The translations under genes were made by a program, and so were the position numbers. A DNA stretch of 64,000 bases from assembly GCA_934654795.1 (NCBI GenBank), contig CAKUGT010000003.1:38616-102615 (forward strand), given 5' to 3'. This document shows, piece by piece, positions 24,720 through 32,557 of this stretch. Under the pieces are notes generated by a model, which saw only the letters and a list, made by a program, of their open reading frames with translations, was not told the origin of the DNA and made no database searches. Position 1 is the stretch's first letter. Each line of letters opens with the position of its first letter. The DNA is from an uncultured Collinsella sp. (GTDB lineage: Bacteria > Actinomycetota > Coriobacteriia > Coriobacteriales > Coriobacteriaceae).

Positions 24720-25484
24720 GTGATTAAGGCAGAGCGACAGGATAAGGTTCGTCAGCTGCTCGAGGAGCAGGGAACGGTCTCGGTCAAGGAGATCTCGGAC
24801 GCGCTGGGCGTTTCGGACATGACGATCCGCCGCGATCTGGAGGAGCTTGCAAGCTTGGGCGAGATCGAGCGCGTGCACGGCGGTGCCCGCAGCGCGCAGG
24901 GTCGCCCCCATGCCATGCTTCGGCACGAGTACTCGCACAGTGAAAAGCGCTCCAAGCATGCCGAGGAAAAGCTGCAGATCGCGCGCCGTGCCGTGGAGCT
25001 TATCGAGGAGGGCTCGACTATCTTTTTGGGTACGGGCACCACGGTTGAACAGATGGCCTCGATGCTGCCGGCGTTTCGCCTGCGTATTGTGACTAACTCG
25101 CTTTCGGTTTTTAACCTGCTCGAGGAGCGCGAGGACTGCGACTTGTGCCTGGTGGGCGGCATGTACCGCCGCCGCACTGCCGCCTTTGTGGGCCCCACGG
25201 CCGAGGGCACCCTGCGCGCACTGGGGATTGACGCGGCCTTTATCGGCGCGAACGGCATTTTGGATGGCGACGTATCCACGTCCAACATGGACGAGGGCCG
25301 CATCCAGCAGCTCGCCTTTAGCAAGGCCGACTCGCGCTATCTGATCGCCGACTCCAGTAAGATCGGCAAGCGCGACTTCTACACCTTCTGCCGCCTGGAC
25401 AGCCTGGACGCCGTAGTATGCGAGCCGAGCATCTCGGCAGAAGACCGCGCCGCCATCGAAGAACATACGCAGATCATCTGCTAA
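24720..25484 (+). CDS. DeoR-family transcriptional regulator
   Basis: 254 residues; the GTG start gives MIKAERQDKV, a standard DeoR beginning. The N-terminal helix-turn-helix (about 5-58) contains GTVSVKEISDALGVSDMTIRRDLEELASLG in region form, followed by the linker HGGAR. The effector domain (about 75-235) is of the DeoRC sugar-phosphate isomerase-like type with IFLGTGTTVEQMA and LVGGMYRRRTAAFVGP. Such regulators sense phosphosugars. Divergence from galM suggests control of galM, but DeoR proteins often act on distant operons too. The target is not shown by the sequence. Confidence 0.9.
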   Translation: MIKAERQDKVRQLLEEQGTVSVKEISDALGVSDMTIRRDLEELASLGEIERVHGGARSAQGRPHAMLRHEYSHSEKRSKHAEEKLQIARRAVELIEEGSTIFLGTGTTVEQMASMLPAFRLRIVTNSLSVFNLLEEREDCDLCLVGGMYRRRTAAFVGPTAEGTLRALGIDAAFIGANGILDGDVSTSNMDEGRIQQLAFSKADSRYLIADSSKIGKRDFYTFCRLDSLDAVVCEPSISAEDRAAIEEHTQIIC

Positions 25485-25582
25485 CTAGCGCAGCAGGCGA
25501 TACTTCTGCCCCCTGCCAGCGCGGGGATTATTGCTTCAATATGACGTGCAGAATGACACGGATAAGCAAAAACACCATTTGT

Positions 25583-25650
25583 GCGTCAAATTTGATGACG
25601 CGTAAAAATTTGCGCGTCATTTTACGCGTCAACGTGACGCGATATGACAC
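25583..25650. repeat. Cluster of GCGTCA/TGACGC half-sites
   Basis: GCGTCA at 25583, 25614 and 25626; TGACGC at 25596 and 25635; TGACAC at 25645. Two pairs form inverted repeats (25583-25601 and 25626-25640). More TGAC words lie just upstream, near 25542 and 25555. The cluster sits in the gap between the DeoR gene end and the ParE toxin end. Confidence 0.55.
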
Positions 25651-25685
25651 GCAAATGCGATCGGGCCAAGTGTTCAGCTTGTGGG

Positions 25686-25991
25686 CTAGACCAGGCGGGC
25701 GTAGTCCTGCGACTGGTGAAAGACGTGGGCGATATAGATTGTTTCGTGCTCAAACTTGTATAGACACACGTAGTTGTTGACGGGAAACGATCGGTAATTA
25801 CGTGCCGCCAGCTCTTGCATGTGCGAGAGGGGACGTAAAAGCGGCTGTTCGCGAAGCAGATCAAGCTGATATTCAAACTCAGCGACAAAATTGCCTGCTG
25901 CACGAGGATTCTTGAGGATTTGAGCAAGGTATCCGACAATACTCTCGTACTCATATCGCGCGCTTTTGAGGATTACGACGTTATAGGTCAT
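25686..25991 (-). CDS. RelE/ParE-family toxin
   Basis: 101 residues of the RelE/ParE fold: MTYNVVILKSARYEYESIVGYLA at the start, then LREQPLLRPLSHMQELAARNYRSFPVNNYVCLYKFEHETIYIAHVFHQSQDYARLV in region form. RNase (RelE) versus gyrase poison (ParE) activity cannot be decided from sequence. The RNYRSFPVNNYVCLYKF and AHVFHQSQDY segments are typical of ParE-like proteins paired with Phd/YefM antitoxins. The start overlaps the antitoxin 3' end by 11 nt, so the pair is translationally coupled. Confidence 0.9.
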   Translation of the reverse strand: MTYNVVILKSARYEYESIVGYLAQILKNPRAAGNFVAEFEYQLDLLREQPLLRPLSHMQELAARNYRSFPVNNYVCLYKFEHETIYIAHVFHQSQDYARLV

Positions 25992-26247
25992 ATTTGTCTC
26001 GTATCGAAGCCGCGAAGGATTCGTAGTCGCTGTAGTCGCCTTGCGATATTTCGTCTTCTGCCAGCATCATACGAGACAGCAGTTTTGCCTTGGCGATTTC
26101 TTCTTGCATGAGACGATACTGGTCGCTGCTGATGCAGTGCATGGCCTCGTAGCCGTTCTTAGTTACGGTGACGTCGCGCTCAGACTCAACAAGTGCGGTG
26201 AATGTGGCAGTGTCCTTCATATCTCGGACGGGCACACAGGCGGACAT
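25981..26247 (-). CDS. Phd/YefM-family antitoxin
   Basis: 88 residues from the ATG at 26247, preceded on the minus strand by AAAGGAGG. The N-terminal half reads VPVRDMKDTATFTALVESERDVTVTKNGYEAMHCIS, the dimerising DNA-binding Phd fold; the C-terminal part is acidic and helical and would wrap the toxin. It is first in the operon, as usual for this family. An inverted repeat over its promoter (26267-26292) is the probable autoregulatory operator. Confidence 0.9.
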   Translation of the reverse strand: MSACVPVRDMKDTATFTALVESERDVTVTKNGYEAMHCISSDQYRLMQEEIAKAKLLSRMMLAEDEISQGDYSDYESFAASIRDKYDL

Positions 26248-26266
26248 GGGTACCTCCTTTGTGTTG

Positions 26267-26292
26267 GGACACAATTGTACCACGTTGTGTCC
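26267..26292 (-). promoter_or_regulatory. Operator of the toxin-antitoxin operon
   Basis: GGACACAA (26267-26274) and TTGTGTCC (26285-26292) are perfect inverted repeats 10 bp apart. On the minus strand a -10-like TACAAT (26279-26274) lies at the edge of the spacer, so binding would block the promoter. Confidence 0.7.
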
Positions 26293-26315
26293 AAGCGGCC
26301 GGTACCAGCGGATCG

Positions 26316-26370
26316 TCTCGACCTGTAACAGTTAAGACTTAAAAACTCGGCTACGTGTTACAGATCGAGA
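26316..26370. repeat. BIME-like 55-bp palindromic element, copy 1 (single)
   Basis: TCTCGACCTGTAACA (26316-26330), a 25-bp core, TGTTACAGATCGAGA (26356-26370). Sits between the toxin-antitoxin promoter and the 3' end of the GntR gene. Confidence 0.85.
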
Positions 26371-26386
26371 CAAAAGAAAAAGAACA

Positions 26387-27124
26387 TTAGGATTTGAATA
26401 CGTAGTTTTGATAAGGGATTCGCCCAGTTAAGACGGTGCGGCAAGTAATTGCAATTAATTTGCCTTCGGAGTCGTAAGCATAACGAGTTAGTTCGATGAC
26501 CGGAAGTTTTGCAACACCATAATTGCTGGCTTCGGAATCGCTAAGCTGACGTGCTCTATAGCTTTCCCTAACAGATTGGATAGACTTGGACAAGTCATCC
26601 ATGATTCTGCTAAATGCCTGAAAATCTAACTGGTTATTCGGAACGCGCGACTTTGAAATGAAGAACGTATCAGCGCCTATGAAGCTACTTTCAAGTTCGT
26701 AGGTCAATTCAAGGCGCTGAATCTCATCGCGACTTTGGCATCCAAATTGTTGGAGCATCATTACGGAAATTGATCGACCTGACGTGAGGCCGCCGAAATG
26801 TTTAGTGATGGCATCCGGATCAACACCATCGCAATGGCTTGCAAAGTCAAAGTCTAAAAGTGAATTGAGCTCGCTAACGCGTTTCGGTGCAACAAACGAT
26901 CCCTTACCTTGGATTCGATAGATACTTCCACGACGCTCCAGCTCACTCATGGCAAGACGGACGGTTGTCCTGCTTACGGCATATTCGTCGCAGAGTTCCA
27001 TTTCTGTTGGAAGTTTATCGTCTGCTTGGTATACATCGACGATCTGCTTGAGCAGCGCGTCAGTGAGCTGTAAATAGAGTGGCCGTTTTTCGTATGTATC
27101 GAGCATTAGAGCCTCAGTTTGCAT
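26387..27124 (-). CDS. GntR-family regulator (UTRA type), third in window
   Basis: 245 residues with an N-terminal winged helix (about 12-78; LPTEMELCDEYAVSRTTVRLAMSELERRG in region form) and a C-terminal UTRA domain. It is more distant from the two NagR-like proteins than they are from each other. Its GC content is lower than average. A start at ATG 27104 (MLDTYEKRPLY) is an alternative. It lies 54 bp behind the DUF7916-like gene on the same strand, so the two probably form one operon divergent from the EIICB at 28456, and an ATTGTT-AC-AACAAT palindrome in between is a candidate target. Confidence 0.88.
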   Translation of the reverse strand: MQTEALMLDTYEKRPLYLQLTDALLKQIVDVYQADDKLPTEMELCDEYAVSRTTVRLAMSELERRGSIYRIQGKGSFVAPKRVSELNSLLDFDFASHCDGVDPDAITKHFGGLTSGRSISVMMLQQFGCQSRDEIQRLELTYELESSFIGADTFFISKSRVPNNQLDFQAFSRIMDDLSKSIQSVRESYRARQLSDSEASNYGVAKLPVIELTRYAYDSEGKLIAITCRTVLTGRIPYQNYVFKS

Positions 27125-27178
27125 GTTGGTGGTATCTGATGGGTATCTCGGCCGGGAAGTAGCGTGGGCGAGACAACC

Positions 27179-28099
27179 TTAACGTATCACAGAACGGCTC
27201 AGCATGACGATCTGATGCCTGTATCCACGAAGGGCTTGTCCGAGCGTGAAGATATTCTGGGGCAGGCAAATACCGTTCATGGAGTCCCCGATATGTTGGA
27301 GGTCAGCGCCGGCTGCTTTTGCCGCAAGGCCTATTTTCTTAATGGTCTCGCTGTCGCAAGAGTCTTGACTCGTCCCGTTCGCCGCCATGACGAGAACCTT
27401 CTCTTCAATTGACTTGCCTACGTTGTGGGATCGTACAAAGTCTACGATGGCGCGCAGGTCTGCTTCTTGGAAGCAAGGGACAGTGTAGGGGGCTGGCACG
27501 AGAAGGATATCGACGCCGAGGTCAACAAACTTGCGCGCAATTTCGAGCGTCATGACAGGTTCCGCAACGCCTGCCCCATGCATTTTTCCAGCTATGATCA
27601 GTCCATTGAAATGCTCTTTGGAGAGTTTGATTGAATGGGCGATCGCATCGTTGGAGACGCCAGTTCCAGGGTTGCCTGTGAGGCAAATAAAATCAAATCC
27701 GAGTTCGTTGGCCTTTTCTAGGGTCTTGGGAGAGACACGCCGACCCATAGGGATTTCTGTACGGGATTCAGACATTTCAGCATCATTATCAACTGGTTCC
27801 AGATTGACGCCAACGGGCCTTCCGCATGCTCGCTTCACCCAAGTGACCGGGTTTTCAGTGAGTTCATCTGGAGTGCCGGCAATCACCGGATTGAACACAT
27901 CGAGTGCGTTAAACAGAAGCAGATCGGCACCTGCGGCACGTTCGATTTCGGCATTAGTAACGCCGGCGAGAAATTGGGAAGAGGGTACGTTTTCCGCCAT
28001 GATGGTACGTCCCTCGGAAGCCAGAATTGCCTGCTTTAGATCCATGGGTGACGTGGCGGCAAAATCGGACGCGGACATGTTCAGCAATCGTTTGGGCAT
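27179..28099 (-). CDS. DUF7916-like protein (PEP-phosphonomutase/TIM-barrel-like)
   Basis: 306 residues: MPKRLLNMSASDFAATSPMDLKQAILASEGRTIMAENV at the start (region), NAEIERAAGADLLLFNALDVFNPVI, and MGRRVSPKTLEKANELGFDFICLTGNPGTGVSN. These match a family often labelled PEP phosphonomutase-like or DUF7916, found beside lactose/cellobiose-type PTS genes; its function is unknown. The pattern of alternating strands and helices fits a TIM barrel. It shares an intergenic promoter region with the EIICB at 28456 and is followed by a GntR regulator. A role in handling the imported phosphosugar is a guess from context. Confidence 0.78.
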   Translation of the reverse strand: MPKRLLNMSASDFAATSPMDLKQAILASEGRTIMAENVPSSQFLAGVTNAEIERAAGADLLLFNALDVFNPVIAGTPDELTENPVTWVKRACGRPVGVNLEPVDNDAEMSESRTEIPMGRRVSPKTLEKANELGFDFICLTGNPGTGVSNDAIAHSIKLSKEHFNGLIIAGKMHGAGVAEPVMTLEIARKFVDLGVDILLVPAPYTVPCFQEADLRAIVDFVRSHNVGKSIEEKVLVMAANGTSQDSCDSETIKKIGLAAKAAGADLQHIGDSMNGICLPQNIFTLGQALRGYRHQIVMLSRSVIR

Positions 28100-28132
28100 T
28101 GTTACTTCCTTTGACTAGAACAATAGGTTTGT

Positions 28133-28164
28133 GACATTGTCCCTAATATTGTTACAACAATGTC
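28133..28164. promoter_or_regulatory. Nested inverted repeat, candidate GntR operator
   Basis: ATTGTT-AC-AACAAT (28148-28161) is a perfect palindrome; the outer GACATTGT (28133-28140) also pairs with ACAATGTC (28157-28164). It lies just upstream of the DUF7916-GntR operon and ahead of the divergent EIICB. Confidence 0.6.
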
Positions 28165-28184
28165 TCTAATATGTTATATCCAAT

Positions 28185-28195
28185 CGGTAAACGGT
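28185..28195 (-). promoter_or_regulatory. Sugar-promoter motif (minus strand, DUF7916 gene)
   Basis: CGGTAAACGGT, i.e. ACCGTTTACCG on the minus strand, 86 bp before the DUF7916-like start. The second position 21 bp on has only a weak match. Confidence 0.45.
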
Positions 28196-28260
28196 TGCAA
28201 ACGTATTGTACTGCTCTGAAAAAATAGCCTTTAGCTGGACAAATCTAAAATTACGCAACT

Positions 28261-28271
28261 ACCGTTCACCG
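28261..28271 (+). promoter_or_regulatory. Sugar-promoter motif (EIICB at 28456)
   Basis: ACCGTTCACCG on the plus strand, 185 bp before the EIICB start. Single copy. Confidence 0.45.
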
Positions 28272-28455
28272 AATAAAGATTTAAATTCTTGACATGTCGA
28301 CAAAGCAGAAAAAGAATTGGTTATGACAAATCGCGCAAATGGTATTACATTTCGCACGAGAACGTATTCATTTACATAAGTGGATACAAGCTGGGACGAC
28401 GACGGTTGAGTCCGGATAAATCGTTGTGTGCCCGGCAATCATGAAAGGATATGTT

Positions 28456-30150
28456 ATGGACGCTATCGTCAAATTCCTTGAAAAACACCAGGCCCTCTTC
28501 GACAAAATCTCAAGGAACATTTATCTGGTGGCGATTAAGGATGGCTTTCTCTCGAATATGCCAATTGTGCTGTTCTCGAGTCTGTTCCTTCTTCTCTCGA
28601 CGCTCCCTGCCTATGTAGGCATCACGCTTCCGTCTGAGGTGCTGGATTTCTTTAATAAAATCTATGCATATACCATGGGGCTTCTTGGCATTATGGTGGC
28701 CGGTACCACGGCGAGCTCACTTGCCATGTCGATGAACCGCCGCATGCCTTCGGGCAAATCTCTCAACCCCACCTCGTGCATGGTTTGTGCCATGTGCGGC
28801 ATGTTCTTGCTGTCGGTGACGAACGATGTGGTCTCGATTGGCGGAGCGGATACATCTGTTTTTGAAACCGGCTATATGGGAACCAAGGGTTTTCTCGCTG
28901 CGTTCGTATCTGCATTCTTGACCGTTAATATCTATAAGGTGTGCATTAGCCATAATGTGACGATCAAGCTCCCCAAAGAGGTCCCTGGCTCTATTGCGCA
29001 GAGTTTTCGCGATATCTTTGCGTTTGGGTTTTCAATCCTTGCGTGCGCCGTTATCGATCTCGCGAGCCGTACGCTGCTTGCCGTGCCGTTCGCCAATTTG
29101 GTATCCGCTCTAATCTCGCCGCTGTTCTCCGCGGTCGACACCTATCCTGGCATGGCGCTTATCGAAGGCGCGGTCGCACTTTTCCAATTTATGGGTATTC
29201 ACGGTGCTTCGGTTGTCATGAGCCCGATCAATGCTGCGCTCTACGGCAATACCGTTACCAATCTTGAGGTTTTCCAAGCAGGTGGACACCCGTCAATTGC
29301 TCTCACGCAGGACTTTACAAGCTTCATCGGCGGTCTGGGCGGTTCTGGCTGCACGTTCATCGTTCCTATTATCCTGATCATGTTCATGCGTTCCAAGCAG
29401 CTTAAAGCTATGGGCAAGGCATCGATTATCCCGGTGATTTTTGGAGTTAACGAGCCCGTTCTCTTCGGTATGCCGATTGTTCTCAATCCCTATATGTTCG
29501 TGCCCTTCCTAGCGGCTCCTATGGTCAACGCCATAATCGGTAAGTTTTTCATTGACGTAATTGGAATGAACGCCCCCATGTATACCATGCCGTGGGCGCT
29601 TCCCGGCCCAATCGGTGCATTTCTTACCACAGGTCTTGATCTGCGTTCTCTTGTATTGATGGCAGTGCTGCTGGTCGTTGACTTTGTAATTTACTATCCG
29701 TTCTGTAAGGCATACGACCATCAGCTTTGTTTGGAAGAGTCTGCAAAGGAGGCTGCAGGAACCTCGGATGCAGATGCTATTGCCGCGCAGGAAAATGTCG
29801 CAAAAGCACTTGAGGCAGTAAAGGACAAGGCGGAGCAGATTCGCGTGCTTGTGCTTTGCCAGGGTGCCGGCACTTCGACTCTCTTGGCAAATGCTCTTCG
29901 CGAAGGTGCCGCTGCTAAGGGTATTGATCTGGTTTCTCAGTCCGGTGCGTATGGAAGCCACTATGAGACAATGGATCAGTACAACGTGATTGTTCTGGCG
30001 CCCCAGGCTCGCATGTACTATGACGCTATGAAGGCCGATACCGATCGTCTTGGAATTAAACTGCTCACCACAAGGGGCAAGCAGTATATCGACCTTACCA
30101 ACGATCCCGAAGGTGCAATTGACTGGATCGTTCAGGAGCTGGCCAAATAG
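28456..30150 (+). CDS. Lactose/cellobiose-family PTS permease, EIICB
   Basis: 564 residues from the ATG at 28456 (after GAAAGGAT). The IIC domain (about 1-425) has the family start MDAIVKFLEKHQALFDKISRN, many membrane helices and NEPVLFGMPIVLNPYM near 345, the conserved loop of lactose/cellobiose EIICs. A linker then leads to the IIB domain with VLVLCQGAGTS, C468 being the phosphorylated cysteine. It closely resembles the two LacE proteins at 32558 and 37529. No phospho-glycosidase is adjacent; instead the divergent operon encodes a DUF7916-like protein and a GntR regulator, so the substrate is open. EIIA is probably the LacF at 40880 or another gene. Confidence 0.92.
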   Translation: MDAIVKFLEKHQALFDKISRNIYLVAIKDGFLSNMPIVLFSSLFLLLSTLPAYVGITLPSEVLDFFNKIYAYTMGLLGIMVAGTTASSLAMSMNRRMPSGKSLNPTSCMVCAMCGMFLLSVTNDVVSIGGADTSVFETGYMGTKGFLAAFVSAFLTVNIYKVCISHNVTIKLPKEVPGSIAQSFRDIFAFGFSILACAVIDLASRTLLAVPFANLVSALISPLFSAVDTYPGMALIEGAVALFQFMGIHGASVVMSPINAALYGNTVTNLEVFQAGGHPSIALTQDFTSFIGGLGGSGCTFIVPIILIMFMRSKQLKAMGKASIIPVIFGVNEPVLFGMPIVLNPYMFVPFLAAPMVNAIIGKFFIDVIGMNAPMYTMPWALPGPIGAFLTTGLDLRSLVLMAVLLVVDFVIYYPFCKAYDHQLCLEESAKEAAGTSDADAIAAQENVAKALEAVKDKAEQIRVLVLCQGAGTSTLLANALREGAAAKGIDLVSQSGAYGSHYETMDQYNVIVLAPQARMYYDAMKADTDRLGIKLLTTRGKQYIDLTNDPEGAIDWIVQELAK

Positions 30151-30187
30151 TGGATGCACTTTGCCGTTGATTCGTCGGTGTATAGTA

Positions 30188-30223
30188 CGGCCCCGCAGCT
30201 TATTGAGCTGCGGGGCCGTATTT
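30188..30223 (+). terminator. Rho-independent terminator after EIICB
   Basis: CGGCCCCGCAGCT-TATTG-AGCTGCGGGGCCG, then TATTTCGTT. A strong stem with a broken T-run. Confidence 0.8.
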
Positions 30224-30332
30224 CGTTGAGTATCTAATTGAGACAACGGGCGCAACCGTCGTGAGATCGCATTGGCGCTCTCCGAGTCGCCGACAAACTG
30301 CCTTCCATCTATGTGACCAAAGGCGGATTATA

Positions 30333-30438
30333 GGACAAAATGTGTGTCCATGTTTGGGGCATCGGCACAGGTCGATGCCCCTTTTTCAGTCGCATAAATT
30401 CCGTGCCCGCTTTTAACCGCTCGGACAGAATGTGTGTC
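30333..30438. repeat. Two copies of GGACANAATGTGTGTCC around a terminator
   Basis: GGACAAAATGTGTGTCC (30333-30349) and GGACAGAATGTGTGTCC (30422-30438), 89 bp apart. Each has GGACA/TGTCC ends. Between them GGGGCATCG/CGATGCCCC (30356-30381) plus TTTTT forms a terminator. They lie directly before the transposase remnant and may be ends of an insertion element. Confidence 0.5.
30356..30386 (+). terminator. Rho-independent terminator
   Basis: GGGGCATCG-GCACAGGT-CGATGCCCC followed by TTTTT. No gene immediately upstream other than the EIICB, which already has a terminator. Confidence 0.75.
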
Positions 30439-30510
30439 CGGCTGCCTATCGTTTTCGTCGGTAGATAACCTTTTCCGGAACCGTTAAATACACTTTCGGA
30501 AGAGGTGCCC

Positions 30511-30660
30511 ATGAAGGCCGTTTATTGCCCCTGCTGCGGCGGTCGGACCAAGCGCAACGGCGATATGATCGACGGAGTTTGTGAGCCTGCAGCTTGGTCG
30601 GGTCGACACGCGAAGGCCGCTCGCGGCGCCGTACATGCTTTCGGTATCACATCGGCTTAA
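30511..30660 (+). pseudogene. 5' remnant of an IS transposase (IS1249/IS256-like)
   Basis: MKAVYCPCCGGRTKRNGDMI opens a 49-codon frame with the CPxCG...KRNG zinc-finger start typical of IS1249-type transposases. After about 23 residues the sequence stops resembling a transposase and the frame ends at 30660. The rest of the gene is absent. AGAGGTGCCC precedes the ATG. Confidence 0.55.
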
Positions 30661-30696
30661 AATGATACCGAAAGCATGTTCGTGATACTGAAAGCA
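30633..30696. repeat. 17-bp perfect inverted repeat plus a third half-copy
   Basis: ACATGCTTTCGGTATCA (30633-30649) is inverted at 30663-30679 across 13 bp. A degenerate half-copy, TGATACTGAAAGCA, follows at 30683-30696. The left arm lies inside the transposase remnant, so it may mark its break point. No T-run follows. Confidence 0.6.
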
Positions 30697-30752
30697 AGGA
30701 AAGAGCCGTGCTTCATGGCTGCTTGTAAAGCGCGGATTTGACTATCTAATTG

Positions 30753-30967
30753 TCTCAATCAGTAGCGGTTGGGACCGAAAAACTCGGCCAAACGTTACAG
30801 ATTGAGATTGTTTGGATTGGTTCGAACGTTTGTCTCGATCTGTAACAGGTAGACGTGAAAAAACGGGCCACGTGTTACAGATTGAGATCTTCAAGTTCGG
30901 GCCGTCCGTTTGTCTTGATTTGTAACAGGTAGGACCGAAAACCCCTGTTAGATGTTACAGATCGAGA
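30753..30967. repeat. BIME-like array, copies 2-4, 80-bp period
   Basis: Three elements at 30753-30807, 30833-30887 and 30913-30967. Each has two inverted 15-bp arms (type TCTCGATCTGTAACA / TGTTACAGATTGAGA) around exactly 25 bp, and 25 bp separate the elements, so starts are 80 bp apart. The first left arm is degenerate (AGTAGC for TGTAAC). It lies behind lacG copy 1 (3' end). Confidence 0.9.
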
Positions 30968-30995
30968 CAAACGGCCTGCTCGGGCCGAGCCAAAA

Positions 30996-31038
30996 CAAAA
31001 AGGCCGCATGCGAGCCCGTGGGGGATTCGCATGCGGCC
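30996..31038 (-). terminator. Terminator of lacG copy 1 (minus strand)
   Basis: Minus strand: GGCCGCATGCGA and TCGCATGCGGCC pair across a 13-nt loop, followed by TTTTTG. Confidence 0.9.
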
Positions 31039-31060
31039 GACAAGGGGTGTGCGGCAAAAA

Positions 31061-32482
31061 CTAGGCCATGAGCAGGCCGGTCTCCGCGACGTTCTTGTAC
31101 CAGTACGCGCTCGCCTTGGGATAGCGCTTCTGGGTCTCAAAGTCGATGTAGAACAGGCCATAGCGCTTGTTATAGCCGTTGGTCCAGGAGAACTGGTCCT
31201 GCAGCGACCACACAAAGTAACCGTCGACGTTTACGCCGCCGTCGATTGCCTTGAGGATCCACGCGAGATGCTGACGCATATAGTCGATGCGAGGGGCGTC
31301 GTCGATAAAGCCGTTCTCAAAGTCGTCCTTATAGCCCATGCCGTTCTCGGTGATGTAGATCTTTTTGTAGTTGGGGTAATCGTTCTTAATGCGGAGCAGC
31401 AGGTCGTAGAGGCCCTCGGGATAGATAATCCAGTCCCAATCGGTGGTGGGTACGCCTTCGCGCACGCATGACTCGCCCACGCCCTTGAGGAACCAGCGCG
31501 AGGAGCCCTTGTCGCCGGTGCCATTGTGGTTGATGTCGTTTTCGCCCTCGGCGGCACGCAGGAACTGGCACTTGTAGGTGTTGACGCCCAGGCAATCGTT
31601 GTAGGGGAGCGCGGCGGTCAGCGCGGCGATGTCCTCGTCGCGGACGTCGAGCTCGCCGCCGGCGATATGGGCCAGCTTGGTCGCAGCCTCCATGGTGTCG
31701 GCTGCATAGTGGCCGCGGAAGGTGGCGTCGAGTACCCAGCGGTTGTTGATGACGTCGGCCATGCGAGCCGCCTCGCAGTCGGCGGCGTTGTTGGGGTCGA
31801 GGGGATACTTGGGCTCCAGGTTCTGGACAATGCCGATCTCGCCCTCAAAGCCGCCCTCATGGAAGGCGACGACGGCCTTGGCGTGGGCTACCATCATGTT
31901 GTGCATGAGCTGGAAGGCCTTGTCCAGGCGATACTTCTCGCCGTGCGGCCAGTTGCCGACGATAAAACTGCCCTCGGCGGTCGCGGGAATCTCGTTAAAG
32001 GTAAACCAGTGCTTGACCTCGGTGAACTCGGCAAAGCAGAACTTGGCGTAATCGACGAAGGCGTCGATGGTCGTGCGCGTCAGGAATCCCTCGCCGCCGT
32101 CCTGGTAGAAGGCCTCGGGCGTATCGAAGTGATCGAGCGTGACATAGGGGATAACGCCAGCTTTGTTGCAGGTGGCAAAGAGCTCGTGATAGAAAGCGAC
32201 GCCCTCGGGGTTAATCTCGCCGGTGCCACTGGGGAAGATACGGCTCCAAGCTATGGAGACACGGATGCCGTTGATGCCGAAGCGCTGGCACAGGTCGATA
32301 TCGACCGGATATTTGTTGTAGAAATCGCTTGCGGGGTCGGGGGAGAAGCGACCCTGAGCAGCCAGGAAATCGTCCCAGGGCACTTTGCCCTTGCCGTGCG
32401 TGCGGGTCTCGCCCTCAACCTGGTAAGCGGCGGTGGCGCCGCCAAACACAAAGCCGTCGGGGAACTGCATGGGGTTGGTCAT
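31061..32482 (-). CDS. lacG: 6-phospho-beta-galactosidase (GH1), copy 1
   Basis: Hydrolyses intracellular lactose-6-phosphate (or a related phospho-beta-galactoside) to galactose-6-P and glucose. 473 residues, GH1 fold. The acid/base glutamate is in WFTFNEI (E164) and the nucleophile in YITENGMGY (E379). It follows the lactococcal LacG pattern closely (FGGATAAYQVEGETRTHGKG, ASDFYNKYPVD, TDWDWIIYPEGLYD). It is 75 bp downstream of lacE copy 1 on the same strand, with RBS GAAAGGA. A phospho-beta-glucoside substrate cannot be excluded. Confidence 0.92.
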   Translation of the reverse strand: MTNPMQFPDGFVFGGATAAYQVEGETRTHGKGKVPWDDFLAAQGRFSPDPASDFYNKYPVDIDLCQRFGINGIRVSIAWSRIFPSGTGEINPEGVAFYHELFATCNKAGVIPYVTLDHFDTPEAFYQDGGEGFLTRTTIDAFVDYAKFCFAEFTEVKHWFTFNEIPATAEGSFIVGNWPHGEKYRLDKAFQLMHNMMVAHAKAVVAFHEGGFEGEIGIVQNLEPKYPLDPNNAADCEAARMADVINNRWVLDATFRGHYAADTMEAATKLAHIAGGELDVRDEDIAALTAALPYNDCLGVNTYKCQFLRAAEGENDINHNGTGDKGSSRWFLKGVGESCVREGVPTTDWDWIIYPEGLYDLLLRIKNDYPNYKKIYITENGMGYKDDFENGFIDDAPRIDYMRQHLAWILKAIDGGVNVDGYFVWSLQDQFSWTNGYNKRYGLFYIDFETQKRYPKASAYWYKNVAETGLLMA

Positions 32483-32557
32483 GAGTCATCCTTTCTGTGG
32501 GATACGAATAGGGAGAGGTGCCCGAACTGGGGATCCGGGCACCAACAGAGGGAGGAA

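Noticed and set aside
28426..28455. Start of the EIICB ten codons upstream (MCPAIMKGYV).
   Set aside because: The ATG at 28456 has GAAAGGAT at correct distance and gives the family start MDAIVKFLEKHQ seen also in lacE copy 1.
30753..30967. CRISPR array, because of regular repeats with 25-bp variable segments.
   Set aside because: The repeats alternate in orientation, the segments are partly similar to each other, copies occur dispersed in pairs, and no cas genes are present.
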